Of a stretch of DNA of 64,000 bases, positions 32,871 to 41,072 are shown one piece after another. The notes below the pieces were generated by a model, which searched no databases, was not told the origin of the DNA, and worked only from the letters and a program-made list of their open reading frames with translations. The position numbers and the translations under genes were made by a program. How positions within the stretch are numbered: position 1 is the first letter of the stretch; each line of letters opens with the position of its first letter. Source of the stretch: Cellulomonas cellasea (lineage in GTDB: Bacteria; Actinomycetota; Actinomycetes; Actinomycetales; Cellulomonadaceae); NCBI RefSeq assembly GCF_006538745.1, contig NZ_BJLR01000013.1, positions 186,001-250,000 on the forward strand, in the 5' to 3' direction.

Positions 32871-33746
32871 CTAGGGCACGTGCTTCCTCGGGTGCGCCGA
32901 GCGGGTCGCGTGCAGGGACGCCAGCAGGTCGAGGCGGTCCGCGTCCGCGCTGCCGGGTTCCGCGGTGAACACCAGCACCACCGGCCCGGGGCTGCCCGGC
33001 AGCGGGTACGTGTCCCAGTGCAGGACGACGTCGCCGACCTCGGGCAGCCGGAACGTCTTGGTCCCGCTGACCGACTCCCGCACGTCGTGCCGGGCCCACA
33101 GCCGCCGGAACTCGGCGCTGCGGATCGTCAGCTCGCCGACCACCGCCGTCGCGCGCGGGTGGGTCGGGTCGGCCGCCACGGCGGCGTGCATCATCCCGAT
33201 GTAGTCGAGCGCCTGCCGCTCCCAGTCGGCGCACGTGCGGTCGCCGGTGCGCGTGTCGTCGAACATGAGCAGGAGCATGTTGAGCCGGTCGGCCGGGAGC
33301 CCGGCGGGGTCGCCGAGCAGCGCCTCCGCGTGGGCGTTCCAGTCGAGCAGGTCGAGGTGCCGGCCCAGCACGAGCGCCGGGGTGGCCAGGGCGCGCAGCA
33401 GCCGGCGCGTGCCCTCGGGCACCTGCTCGGGGCCGTGGTCGACGCGCGGCGCCACCGGCCGGCGCGCGGCCCGGGCCAGGGCGAACAGGTGCCGGCGCTC
33501 CTCGTCGTCCAGCGCGAGCGCTCCCGCCAGGGCGTCGAGGACGTCGTCCGACGGCCGCACCTCGCGGCCCTGCTCCATGCGCTGGTAGTAGTCGGTGCTC
33601 AGCCCCGCCAGCAGCGCGAGCTCCTCGCGCCGCAGCCCGGTGACCTTGCGCCGCCCGCCCGGCTCGAGGCCCACGTCGCGCGGCTGGAGCCGGCCGCGGC
33701 GGGCGCGCAGGAAGTCGCCGAGCTCGCGGGCGTGCGGCTGGGTCAT
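32871..33746 (-). CDS. XRE-family regulator with MmyB-like ligand-binding domain
   Basis: A 291-residue regulator. The N-terminal HTH (VTGLRREELALLAGLSTDYYQRMEQGREVRPSDDVLDALA, family style) is followed by a PAS-like MmyB domain (110-275) with LDWNAHAEALLGDPAG and LTIRSAEFRRLWARHDV. Such MmyB regulators are common in actinobacteria, are thought to bind fatty-acid-like ligands, and typically control a divergent SDR. Here the divergent gene at 33876 is indeed an SDR. Two palindromes lie between them. Confidence 0.92.
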   Translation of the reverse strand: MTQPHARELGDFLRARRGRLQPRDVGLEPGGRRKVTGLRREELALLAGLSTDYYQRMEQGREVRPSDDVLDALAGALALDDEERRHLFALARAARRPVAPRVDHGPEQVPEGTRRLLRALATPALVLGRHLDLLDWNAHAEALLGDPAGLPADRLNMLLLMFDDTRTGDRTCADWERQALDYIGMMHAAVAADPTHPRATAVVGELTIRSAEFRRLWARHDVRESVSGTKTFRLPEVGDVVLHWDTYPLPGSPGPVVLVFTAEPGSADADRLDLLASLHATRSAHPRKHVP

Positions 33747-33762
33747 CCCGCCAGTGTGCGAC

Positions 33763-33796
33763 CTGTCCGTACGGGCAGGGGAGGTCTCGCAGACCT
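33763..33796. promoter_or_regulatory. Palindromes in the XRE/SDR divergent promoter
   Basis: CTGTCCGTACGGGCAG (33763-33778, 14 of 16 symmetric) and AGGTCTCGCAGACCT (33782-33796, perfect 6-bp arms) lie side by side, 17-50 bases from the regulator start. They are likely sites for the MmyB-type regulator. Confidence 0.55.
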
Positions 33797-33875
33797 AGGG
33801 AGCCGGGGACGACGGAACCCGCGCGCGCCGCTCCTAGCGTCGGCGGTCCCACCACGACCGCACCGGGAGCAGCAC

Positions 33876-34817
33876 ATGACCGCACCGACCGCCGACCGCA
33901 CACCCCACCCTGGGCCCGACCGCACGCCTGACCGCATGCCCGACCAGCACGGCCGCGTCGCCGTCGTGACGGGAGCCACCTCGGGTCTCGGCCTCGTCAC
34001 CGCCACCGAGCTCGCGCGCCACGGCGCCCGCGTCGTGCTCGCCGTCCGCCGCACCGCCGCCGGGCACGAGGTCGCGCGCCGGATGGCCGGCGACGTCGAG
34101 GTGCGCGAGGTCGACCTCGCGTCCCTCGACTCGGTGCGCACGTTCGCCGCGGGGCTCGTCGCGGACCACCCGGCGATCGACCTGCTCGTCAACAACGCCG
34201 GGGCGGTGCTGCTCGGGCCACGCCGCACGTCCGTCGACGGCTTCGAGCTGCAGCTCGCGACCAACATGCTGGGCCACTTCGCCCTCACCGGGCTGCTGCT
34301 CGACGCCCTCACGGCGGGGCGGGGTGCGCGGGTCGTGAGCCTCAGCTCGATCACCCACAGGACGGCGCACCTCGATCTCGACGACCTCCAGTACGAGCGC
34401 GACTACCGGCCCGCACCCGCGTACGGCCGGTCGAAGCTCGCGACGACGCTGTTCGGCCTCGAGCTCGACCGCCGGCTGCGCGCGGCCGGGTCGCCGGTCG
34501 CGAGCGTGCTCGCGCACCCCGGCCTGACGCGCACCAACCTGACCCCGCGCGCGTGGGAGCACCGGCCCCGGCTCGGGCGGCTGATCGCCGCGGCGGGCCT
34601 GCTCGTGACCCAGCGGGTCGAGCAGGGCGCGCTGCCGCAGCTGCACGCCGCGACCGCGCCGGGGGTGCGCGGCGGGCAGTTCTTCGGCCCGGCGGGACCG
34701 TGGGAGACGCGCGGCCAGGTCGCCGAGGCGCGGCTCGGGCGCGAGGCGGCGGACCCGGCGCTGGGACGCGGGCTGTGGGAGGCCGCCGAGCGGCTCACGG
34801 GGGTGCGGTACCTCTGA
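33876..34817 (+). CDS. Short-chain dehydrogenase/reductase, retinol-dehydrogenase-like
   Basis: A 313-residue SDR. It has the cofactor motif TGATSGLG (near residue 31), NNAG, catalytic Ser in SLSSITH, and YGRSK with Tyr and Lys. Its length and the PAYGRSKLATTLFGLELDRRL stretch fit the retinol-dehydrogenase/oxidoreductase subgroup often paired with MmyB regulators. CGGGAGCAGCAC precedes ATG 33876. The first 25 residues are a Pro/Arg/Asp-rich extension. The substrate is unknown. Confidence 0.9.
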   Translation: MTAPTADRTPHPGPDRTPDRMPDQHGRVAVVTGATSGLGLVTATELARHGARVVLAVRRTAAGHEVARRMAGDVEVREVDLASLDSVRTFAAGLVADHPAIDLLVNNAGAVLLGPRRTSVDGFELQLATNMLGHFALTGLLLDALTAGRGARVVSLSSITHRTAHLDLDDLQYERDYRPAPAYGRSKLATTLFGLELDRRLRAAGSPVASVLAHPGLTRTNLTPRAWEHRPRLGRLIAAAGLLVTQRVEQGALPQLHAATAPGVRGGQFFGPAGPWETRGQVAEARLGREAADPALGRGLWEAAERLTGVRYL

Positions 34818-34832
34818 GCGCGAGGCGCGCGG

Positions 34833-35237
34833 TCACAGCTCGCGGATGTGGAGCAGCGACCGCACGCCGAGCCGGCGCCGGACCGCGGGCTCGGTCAGGC
34901 CGTCGACCAGCACCGCCAGCCCGAGCCACGTCGCGTCCGCCTGCTCCACGAGGGCTCGTGCACCGAGGGCCTGGCCCCCGGTGGCCACCCAGTCGTCGAC
35001 GAGGAGCACCCGGTCCGCGGAGCCGACGAGGTCCCGCCGGATGCCGAGGTCCAGCTGCTTGTCGTGGTGGTCCGGCGGGGTCCGGGCCTGCAGCCAGGCA
35101 GCTCCGCCCGCACGTCGTCGGGGGCTCGCGCGGGTGACCTGCTCACCGGAGGGAGTGTGGCCGACGCGCAGCCCGCGGGCACGGGTTTTCGCGGGTGATC
35201 CGGAGCAGCGCGCCCGGGCGCCGGTGACGGGGTTCAC
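34833..35237 (-). pseudogene. Truncated phosphoribosyltransferase-family gene
   Basis: The readable frame gives at most 134 residues. Its C-terminal 85 residues match the second half of a type I phosphoribosyltransferase: TPPDHHDKQLDLGIRRDLVG, then the PRPP loop VLLVDDWVATGGQA, then LGLAVLVDGL and VRRRLGVRSLL. The first half of the fold, which supplies the substrate hood and early strands, is missing. The region upstream reads as Arg/Pro/Ala-rich noise and runs into the opposite-strand radical SAM gene. It is most likely a 5'-truncated relic; a sequencing frameshift is an alternative. Confidence 0.6.
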
Positions 35238-35292
35238 ACCCCTGAGGGGCCGGTGCGCGGACGCCCCGCAGACCTCGGGGCGTTGTACCGGT

Positions 35293-36453
35293 GTGACGAC
35301 ACCGACCCCGTCCGCTCACCGCCCCGACGCCCCCGCCCGCACCGCCGCAGCGGCCCCGCCGGCGGCACCCGCCGCGACACCGACCCCGTCCCGCCCGCGC
35401 CCGCTGCTCGACGTCCGTCGGATCTACGTCGAGCCCGAGGCCGCCGAGCTGCCCCGCGGGCGCGAGGTGCTCGCGCGCTGGCCCGACGCCGAGCGCGTCG
35501 AGGTCGCCTCGCACTGGAACATCCCGGAGCTGCACGGCGACGAGGCCAACGTCGACCGCTGGGTGCGGATCAAGACCGAGGCGCTCGTCCTCGGGGTCAA
35601 GAAGTCGCTCGCCGCGAGGCCGAACGGGCGCTCGTCGGACTTCGTCGCGCCCTCGACCGCGAACGGCTGCGCGATGGCGTGCGCGTACTGCTACGTCCCC
35701 CGGCGCAAGGGCTACAGCAACCCGATCACGGTGTTCGCGAACATCGACCGGATCACCGGGTACCTCGCGCGCCACGTCGCCCGGCAGGGCGTCAAGGCCG
35801 AGCCGAACCAGTGCGACCCGCAGGCGTGGGTCTACGACATCGGGGAGAACAGCGACTGCTCGGTCGACGCGACCGTCAGCGACAACGTGCGCGACCTCGT
35901 CGACCTGTTCCGCGGCCTGCCGACCGCGAAGGCGTCGTTCGCGACGAAGCACGTGAACCGCGACCTGCTCGACTGGGACCCGCGCGGCCGCACACGCGTG
36001 CGGTTCTCGCTCATGCCCGACCGGGTCGCGCGCCTCGTCGACGTCCGGACCTCGCGGGTCGCCGAGCGGATCGCCGCGATCGACGACTTCGTCGAGGCCG
36101 GGTACGAGGTGCACCTCAACTTCAGCCCCGTGATCGTGCACGACGGCTGGCTCGCCGACTGGGCCGAGCTGCTCGACCAGGTCGAGGCCGGGATCGGCGC
36201 CAAGGCCAAGGCCCAGCTCGCGTGCGAGGTCATCATGCTCACGCACAACCAGGCGCTCCACGAGGTCAACCTCGGCTGGCACCCCAAGGCCGAGCAGGTG
36301 CTGTGGCGGCCGGACCTGCAGCAGCCCAAGCGCTCGGAGACGGGCGGCTGGAACGTGCGCTACCGCACGGGCGACAAGGGCCGGTACGTCGCGGCGCTCA
36401 CGGACCTGATCGCCGAGCGGCTCCCGTCGTGCCGGGTGCGGTACGCGTTCTGA
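35293..36453 (+). CDS. Radical SAM protein, spore photoproduct lyase family
   Basis: A 386-residue protein. The radical SAM cluster motif is CAMACAYC (C-x3-C-x2-C). Around it lie family landmarks of SplB-like proteins: HWNIPELHGDEANVDRWVRIK, YVPRRKGYSNPI, FSLMPDRVARLVDVRTS and HLNFSPVIVHDG. The N-terminal 38 residues are a Thr/Pro/Ala-rich extension. GTG 35293 is the first plausible start. Non-sporulating actinobacteria commonly carry this family; DNA repair of thymine photoproducts is possible but not shown. It overlaps nothing and faces away from the truncated phosphoribosyltransferase. Confidence 0.9.
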   Translation: MTTPTPSAHRPDAPARTAAAAPPAAPAATPTPSRPRPLLDVRRIYVEPEAAELPRGREVLARWPDAERVEVASHWNIPELHGDEANVDRWVRIKTEALVLGVKKSLAARPNGRSSDFVAPSTANGCAMACAYCYVPRRKGYSNPITVFANIDRITGYLARHVARQGVKAEPNQCDPQAWVYDIGENSDCSVDATVSDNVRDLVDLFRGLPTAKASFATKHVNRDLLDWDPRGRTRVRFSLMPDRVARLVDVRTSRVAERIAAIDDFVEAGYEVHLNFSPVIVHDGWLADWAELLDQVEAGIGAKAKAQLACEVIMLTHNQALHEVNLGWHPKAEQVLWRPDLQQPKRSETGGWNVRYRTGDKGRYVAALTDLIAERLPSCRVRYAF

Positions 36454-36535
36454 CCCACCCTCCGCGAATCCCGTATCAGCGGCTCGCGACGCACGTCCTC
36501 CTCCCGTCAGCACGACCGGGAGGAGGGGCACGACC

Positions 36536-37135
36536 ATGACCCAGCCCAGCGACAGGCGCCGACCACCCCCGCCGGCGTACCCGCCCGGCCCGGGGATCCG
36601 CGACCAGTCGGCCGGCTACATCCTCAACGCCGACCGCGACGCCTACCTGGACCAGAGCTACCGCCAGTACGTCCACACCGTCGTGCAGCAGCGCCGCAGC
36701 TTCCTGCGCGACGTGGCCGCCACCCGGACGCGCGCCCGCGGGCTCGTGGGCGTCGGCTTCACGATGTTCCTCGTCGGCTTCGGCGCGTTCGCCTACGGGA
36801 TCCTCCGCTTCCTGGCCGACGGCGCGCAGGCCCTGGAGCAGGTGTCCTCGGGCCCGACGACGTACCCGGACCTGACGACGTTCACGGACCTGACGACGCT
36901 CCCCGACACGACGTTCCCCGACATGACGTCGCCGTTCGGCCCACCGGTCCTCGGCGTGCCGCTCGGCCTGCTCGGCTGGGGGCTCGCGGCGCTCGGCGTG
37001 CTCGTGATGATCGTCGGGGGCGTGCTGCACGTCGTCGCGACGGCCAAGCGGCACCGGGTCGACCGCGAGCACCCGGAGCCGCCGCCGGTGCGGCCGCCGT
37101 GGTGGGACGAGACGTCCGCGTGGGGAGGCCGCTGA
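36536..37135 (+). CDS. Two-helix membrane protein with N-terminal NADRD motif
   Basis: A 199-residue protein. Residues 1-21 are Pro/Arg-rich. Residues 22-38 carry a motif ending ILNADRDAYL that recurs in the next gene. A basic helical region (YRQYVHTVVQQRRSFLRDVAATRTRARG) leads to two membrane segments (about 69-95 and 140-163) separated by a Thr/Asp/Pro-rich loop with repeats of the type PDLTTFTDLTTLPDTTF. GGGAGGAGGGG precedes ATG 36536. The plan resembles membrane proteins with a TRADD-N-associated two-helix domain (inference). The next gene starts one base after its stop. Confidence 0.7.
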   Translation: MTQPSDRRRPPPPAYPPGPGIRDQSAGYILNADRDAYLDQSYRQYVHTVVQQRRSFLRDVAATRTRARGLVGVGFTMFLVGFGAFAYGILRFLADGAQALEQVSSGPTTYPDLTTFTDLTTLPDTTFPDMTSPFGPPVLGVPLGLLGWGLAALGVLVMIVGGVLHVVATAKRHRVDREHPEPPPVRPPWWDETSAWGGR

Positions 37136-37136
37136 C

Positions 37137-37502
37137 ATGGTGAACGTGCGCGACCAGAAGGCCAAGGTCATCATCAACGCCGACCGCGACGTCTACCTGC
37201 AGGGCTCCCCGGACCCGCGGCGCGCCGCGAGCGAGCTGCGTGCGGCGGTGACGGGCCTCGCGCTCGACCCCGCGACGTCCGCAGCCGTGCGGGCCGACGT
37301 CGACGAGATCGAGGACGGCCTCGCGCCCGGCGCCCCGGACCCGCAGCGCGTCGCCCGGGCGACCGAGCGGCTCACCGGGACGCTCGAGCGCGCCGGTGCG
37401 CTCGCGACCGCCGGCGCGGCGCTCGTGACGCCGCTGCGCACGATCGGCGGGTGGCTCGGGTCGGTCGGGGAGTCCGTGCTGCGGATGCTGCCGGGGGCGT
37501 GA
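37137..37502 (+). CDS. Small helical protein sharing the NADRD motif
   Basis: A 121-residue soluble protein. Residues 5-21 (RDQKAKVIINADRDVYL) match residues 22-38 of the protein encoded one base upstream at 11 of 17 positions. The remainder is predicted helical, rich in Ala, Arg and Asp (ASELRAAVTGLALDPATSAAVRADVDEIEDGL), and ends in a weakly hydrophobic stretch. The shared motif and the one-base gap imply that the two proteins work together. No family is recognised. Confidence 0.7.
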   Translation: MVNVRDQKAKVIINADRDVYLQGSPDPRRAASELRAAVTGLALDPATSAAVRADVDEIEDGLAPGAPDPQRVARATERLTGTLERAGALATAGAALVTPLRTIGGWLGSVGESVLRMLPGA

Positions 37503-37550
37503 GCCGGCGGCGCCGGGGTCGCGGCGACGACGCCCGAGCGGCACCACACG

Positions 37551-37610
37551 CCGGACGTGCGACCGCGGGCCCGCGCCACGAGGGCGTCGGGCCGGCGGCC
37601 GCACGTCTGG
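37551..37610. terminator. Possible terminator between convergent genes
   Basis: Arms CCGGACGTGCG (37551) and CGCACGTCTGG (37600) pair at 10 of 11 positions around an interior palindrome GCGGGCCCGC, between the small helical protein and the CE2-like esterase gene. It is a weak call. Confidence 0.35.
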
Positions 37611-37632
37611 CCCGCTCAGGTGCGGCGGGGCG

Positions 37633-39195
37633 TCAGCCGGCCGTGCACGTCACCGGACCGGTCGGCGCCGCGCCCGTGCCGATGAAGCCGAAGCTCGTCG
37701 ACGCACCCGCGCCGAGCGCGCCGTTCCAGCCCGCGTTCCGCGCGGTCACGGTGCCGCCCGACGTCGTGAGGTCGCTCGACCAGGAGGTCGCGACCGAGCC
37801 GCCCGACGGCAGCGCGAACGTCGTCCCCCACCGGCTGATCACGGCGCGACCGGCCGTGACCTGCACCGACGCCTGGTATCCGCCGGGCCACGCCGAGCCG
37901 ACCGTGAGGGTCGCGGTGCACCCGCCGGGTGCGGTGGTCGGAGTCGGGGTGGGCGTGGGCGTGACCGACGGGGTGGGCGTGGGGGTCGGCGTCGGCGTGG
38001 GCGTGGGCGTGACCGACGGGGTGGGCGTGGGGGTCGGCGTCGGCGTGGGCGTGGGCGTGGGCGTGGGCGTGGGGCCGCCGCCGAGCGGGAGCGTGCCGAG
38101 GAACGTCGTCAGCTCCCGCGCGATCACCCGGTGGTCGGCGAGCGAAGGGTGCCAGTGGCAGCCGAGGTAGTCGAGGCCCTGGGCGCCGTAGAACCAGCGG
38201 CGCACCCGGTCGTCCCCGCGCGCGTTGCGCTCGCGGACGACCTGCTCGGTGAGCTCGGCCTGCGCGCTGCCGCCCGACGGGGTCGCGCTCACGACGAGGA
38301 ACGTGTCGGGGCCGTACGCCGCCCGCAGCTTGTCGAGGAAGCCGTGGTACGCGGTGACGTACGCGGTGCGCAGCGACTCGGTGGTCCACTGCTCGCCCGA
38401 GCCGACGGGCGTCGAGAAGTCGTTGATGCCGAGCCCGATCACGACGGCCTCGGGCGTCCAGCCGGCGGGCCGGTCCCACACGTCGCCCCCCGTGGCCAGG
38501 AGCGCGCGGTCGGCGTACGTGCGGTAGCTCGTGCCGGCCTCGCCGCCGCCGTAGTTGCGGACCATCCCGCGGCCCGAGAACGCGTTGAGCTGGTAGTCGG
38601 CGCCGAGCCCGCGTGCGGCGATCGCCCCGAAGCTGAGGTCGGCGTTGGTCGTCCGGTTGACCTGGTCGCCGGTGCACTCGCGGGTGGTCGACTCGTTGCC
38701 GTAGCCCGCGGTGTAGGAGTCGCCGAGGAACTCGAGCTGCAGCTCGCGGTCGCCCGGCGCCGTCAGGACCTGGCCGCCGGGTGCGGCGACGAAGCCGCCG
38801 AACGTGCTCGTCGCCCACGGGCTCTCGCTGCGCTTCACGACCCGCACGGTGTGCGTGCCGTCCGTGAGCCCCTCGATCCAGCGGGTCCCGGTGACCGGCG
38901 CCCGGAGCGTCTGGACGGTGCGCCCGTCGATCGCGACGTCGTAGTCGGCGGCCGGGTCGTCGAGCACGATCCCGACGCCGGTGCCGCGGAAGCGGCCCTC
39001 GAGGTAGACGCCGGGCCAGCTGAACGCCAGCGCGCCGTCGCGGGGCGTGACCCGGCCGGCGGTGTGGGTGGTCGTCCGGACGTCGGGCGACGGCGCGACG
39101 GTCGGGGCGGCGACGGCCGACCCGGGGAGCAGCGCGGCCGTGCCCCACAGGGCCAGCAGGGCCGTCAGCGCGACGGTGGCACGTGCAGGGCGCAC
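37633..39195 (-). CDS. Secreted CE2-like SGNH esterase with CBM2
   Basis: A 520-residue exoenzyme. A signal peptide (1-30, ending SAVAA) precedes an N-terminal beta-sandwich (about 40-150). The SGNH hydrolase domain has S160 in [19 protein letters not shown] in the block-III position, and H349 in [10 protein letters not shown]. This order matches carbohydrate esterase family 2 (acetylxylan or acetylmannan esterases). A long Thr-Pro linker with two SVT interruptions (about 372-418) and a C-terminal CBM2 (about 420-520) follow. GAGAGGAG supports GTG 39195. A LacI-type GAAACGCTTC site lies 112 bases upstream. It should deacetylate hemicellulose bound near cellulose. Confidence 0.93.
   Translation of the reverse strand: MRPARATVALTALLALWGTAALLPGSAVAAPTVAPSPDVRTTTHTAGRVTPRDGALAFSWPGVYLEGRFRGTGVGIVLDDPAADYDVAIDGRTVQTLRAPVTGTRWIEGLTDGTHTVRVVKRSESPWATSTFGGFVAAPGGQVLTAPGDRELQLEFLGDSYTAGYGNESTTRECTGDQVNRTTNADLSFGAIAARGLGADYQLNAFSGRGMVRNYGGGEAGTSYRTYADRALLATGGDVWDRPAGWTPEAVVIGLGINDFSTPVGSGEQWTTESLRTAYVTAYHGFLDKLRAAYGPDTFLVVSATPSGGSAQAELTEQVVRERNARGDDRVRRWFYGAQGLDYLGCHWHPSLADHRVIARELTTFLGTLPLGGGPTPTPTPTPTPTPTPTPTPSVTPTPTPTPTPTPTPSVTPTPTPTPTTAPGGCTATLTVGSAWPGGYQASVQVTAGRAVISRWGTTFALPSGGSVATSWSSDLTTSGGTVTARNAGWNGALGAGASTSFGFIGTGAAPTGPVTCTAG
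37961..38056. repeat. 48-bp direct repeat in the Thr-Pro linker
   Basis: Two 48-base copies beginning GTGACCGACGGGG (at 37961 and 38009) encode 16-residue Pro-Thr units punctuated by Ser-Val-Thr. It is a typical slippage-prone linker repeat. Confidence 0.7.
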
Positions 39196-39307
39196 GTCGT
39201 CTCCTCTCGGCGCGCGGAGGGCAGCCCGCGCGCGGCTCGTGATCCGGGCGCCGGTGCGCCGCTCGGGGTTCCCTTCGTACCTGGTCAGGGGGCTGCCGCG
39301 TACATGC

Positions 39308-39317
39308 GAAGCGTTTC
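39308..39317 (-). promoter_or_regulatory. GAAACGCTTC operator-like site before the CE2-like esterase
   Basis: Read on the gene strand this is GAAACGCTTC followed by G, the same core as the site before the AA10 gene (23861). It lies 112 bases upstream of the start and suggests shared LacI-type control. Confidence 0.45.
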
Positions 39318-39401
39318 GATGATCGAGTCGGGACGCCGTCGCCGGCACCCGGTCCTCGCGGGGCGTCGACGCGCGTGGGTGCCCAGGGGCACGATCGGCG
39401 C

Positions 39402-39803
39402 ATGACGGAGTCCCGGCACCTCAGCGTGCACATCGACCGGTCCGTGCCCGACGTCTACGCGTTCGTCTCCGACCCGGCGAACCTGCCCCGGTGGGCGCCC
39501 GGCCTGGGCGGGGACGTCGTCGAGGAGGACGGCCGGTGGTTCGTCGAGACGCCCGGCGGGCGCGCGCAGATCACGTTCACGCCGCCCAACGACCTCGGGG
39601 TCCTCGACCACGACGTCGTGACGCCCTCCGGGGAGATCGTGCACGTCCCGCTGCGGGCGCTCGCGGACGGCGACGGCTGCGAGGTCGTCTTCACCGTCCG
39701 CCGGTCGCCGGTCATGTCCGACGCGGACCTCGAGCGCGACGTGGCGGCGGTGCGCCAGGACCTCGAGCAGCTCCGGCAGGTCCTCGAGGGCGCGCGGGAC
39801 TGA
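39402..39803 (+). CDS. SRPBCC family protein
   Basis: A 133-residue polyketide-cyclase-like SRPBCC protein. It begins [29 protein letters not shown] (family style), has a compact beta-sheet ([21 protein letters not shown]) and ends with a long C-terminal helix ([25 protein letters not shown]). ATG 39402 has no evident ribosome site. It stands alone, divergent from the CE2-like gene. No ligand is known. Confidence 0.85.
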   Translation: MTESRHLSVHIDRSVPDVYAFVSDPANLPRWAPGLGGDVVEEDGRWFVETPGGRAQITFTPPNDLGVLDHDVVTPSGEIVHVPLRALADGDGCEVVFTVRRSPVMSDADLERDVAAVRQDLEQLRQVLEGARD

Positions 39804-39955
39804 CCTGCGGCTGCTGCTCCGTCAGGCGCGGACCGTGGACGTCGCCGACGTCGGTGGCGTGCTGGCAGGTGTCGGTCAGCTCCACGGCCGCCCGCGCGGC
39901 GCCGGTATCTGCCCGGTCCCCGGGTGGTCCTCCTGCTCGACCCCAGGAGGCCCCC

Positions 39956-40873
39956 GTGCCCGACGACCCCGTCCGCCTCGTCCTCGACCGCCCCGACGAC
40001 GCCCACCACGCAGCCGCGCTGCTCGCCGCGGGGCTGCCCGTCGCGCACGGCTTCGGGGGGATCTACGCGCTGACCGCACGCGGTGACGCGGTCCGCCGGC
40101 TCAACGCGCTCAAGGGCCGTCCGCCCGGCCAGACCGGCAGCGTCACCGCGCCGACCGGGCGCGTCCTCGACGCGTTCGACCTCGCGGCGCTGCCGGCATC
40201 CGTGCCCGCGGCCCTGGTGCGCGAGCTCGTCGACGCGTTCGGGGCGCTCGGCCCGTTCGGGTTCCGCGGGCCCGCCGCGGCGCACGTCCCCGCGGGGCTG
40301 ACCGCGCCGGACCGCGGGACGACGACGACCCAGGTGATCGTGCCGGGCGACGCGTGCCCGTCGCAGGTGTTCCTCGCGGCCGCCGACGCCGCGGTCGGCG
40401 GGGCACCGCTGGTCGTCACGTCGGCCAACCGGTCGCACCACGTCACCGGCGCGCCGGACGCACCCGCGCACTGGCGCGGGGACGGGCTGCGCGCCGAGCT
40501 GGGCGGGCCGGACGGGTCCGGGCTCGTCGTCCTCGAGCACGCGGACGACGCGGCCGCACGGGCCCGGTTCCCGCGGCACGTGCCCGTGTCGACCACGATC
40601 CTCGCGCTGCACCGCGCCGAGCGGTCGCACGGCCGGCTGCACCTCGTGCTCGAGCGTCACGGCTCCCTGCACGCCGACGACGTCGCGGCCGTGCTCCGCG
40701 GTCTCGGTCTCGGGCTGGTCCTGGGTCCGCGCGCCGCGACCCGGCTCACTCCCCGGGTGTACGACGACGCGCGGGCGCCCCGGCCCTCGGCCGCCACGCT
40801 CGCGTCGGTCCCCGCCGCGTCCGTGGGCGCCCCCGGCGGCGTCCGTCATGGGCGCTCCGCCGCCGTCCGCTGA
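39956..40873 (+). CDS. Sua5/YciO/YrdC-family protein
   Basis: A 305-residue protein with the YrdC-type layout: AAALLAAGLPVAHGFGGIYALTARGDAVRRLNALKGRPPG (family style) near the N terminus, QVIVPGD, and the SAN motif VTSANRSHHVTG. It is shorter than a full Sua5 and its substrate-entry motif (HGFGGIYAL) departs from the usual PTDTVYGL. It may therefore be a divergent paralogue rather than the housekeeping tRNA threonylcarbamoyl-AMP synthase. CAGGAGG lies 5 bases before GTG 39956. No tRNA-modification partner is adjacent. Confidence 0.75.
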   Translation: MPDDPVRLVLDRPDDAHHAAALLAAGLPVAHGFGGIYALTARGDAVRRLNALKGRPPGQTGSVTAPTGRVLDAFDLAALPASVPAALVRELVDAFGALGPFGFRGPAAAHVPAGLTAPDRGTTTTQVIVPGDACPSQVFLAAADAAVGGAPLVVTSANRSHHVTGAPDAPAHWRGDGLRAELGGPDGSGLVVLEHADDAAARARFPRHVPVSTTILALHRAERSHGRLHLVLERHGSLHADDVAAVLRGLGLGLVLGPRAATRLTPRVYDDARAPRPSAATLASVPAASVGAPGGVRHGRSAAVR

Positions 40874-41072
40874 CCCTCGCACGCGGCCGCACAGCCGCTC
40901 CCGAGGTACTCCGGAGGGGTGCTCCGCGGCCCGGCGCGAACTTGGTCACGTGCCCGACTTGTCCCTTGACGTTAGCCCGAACGGGTGAACTACTGGACCG
41001 GGCCGCGGGGTCCCACGCAACGGGGCAACGGAGCCCCGACGCTCCCGCGGCGGCACCCGAGGGAGTGTGTCC

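Noticed and set aside
37940-38080. Dense GTGGGC repeats resembling a regulatory array
   Set aside because: They are the coding sequence of the Pro-Thr linker of the CE2-like esterase.
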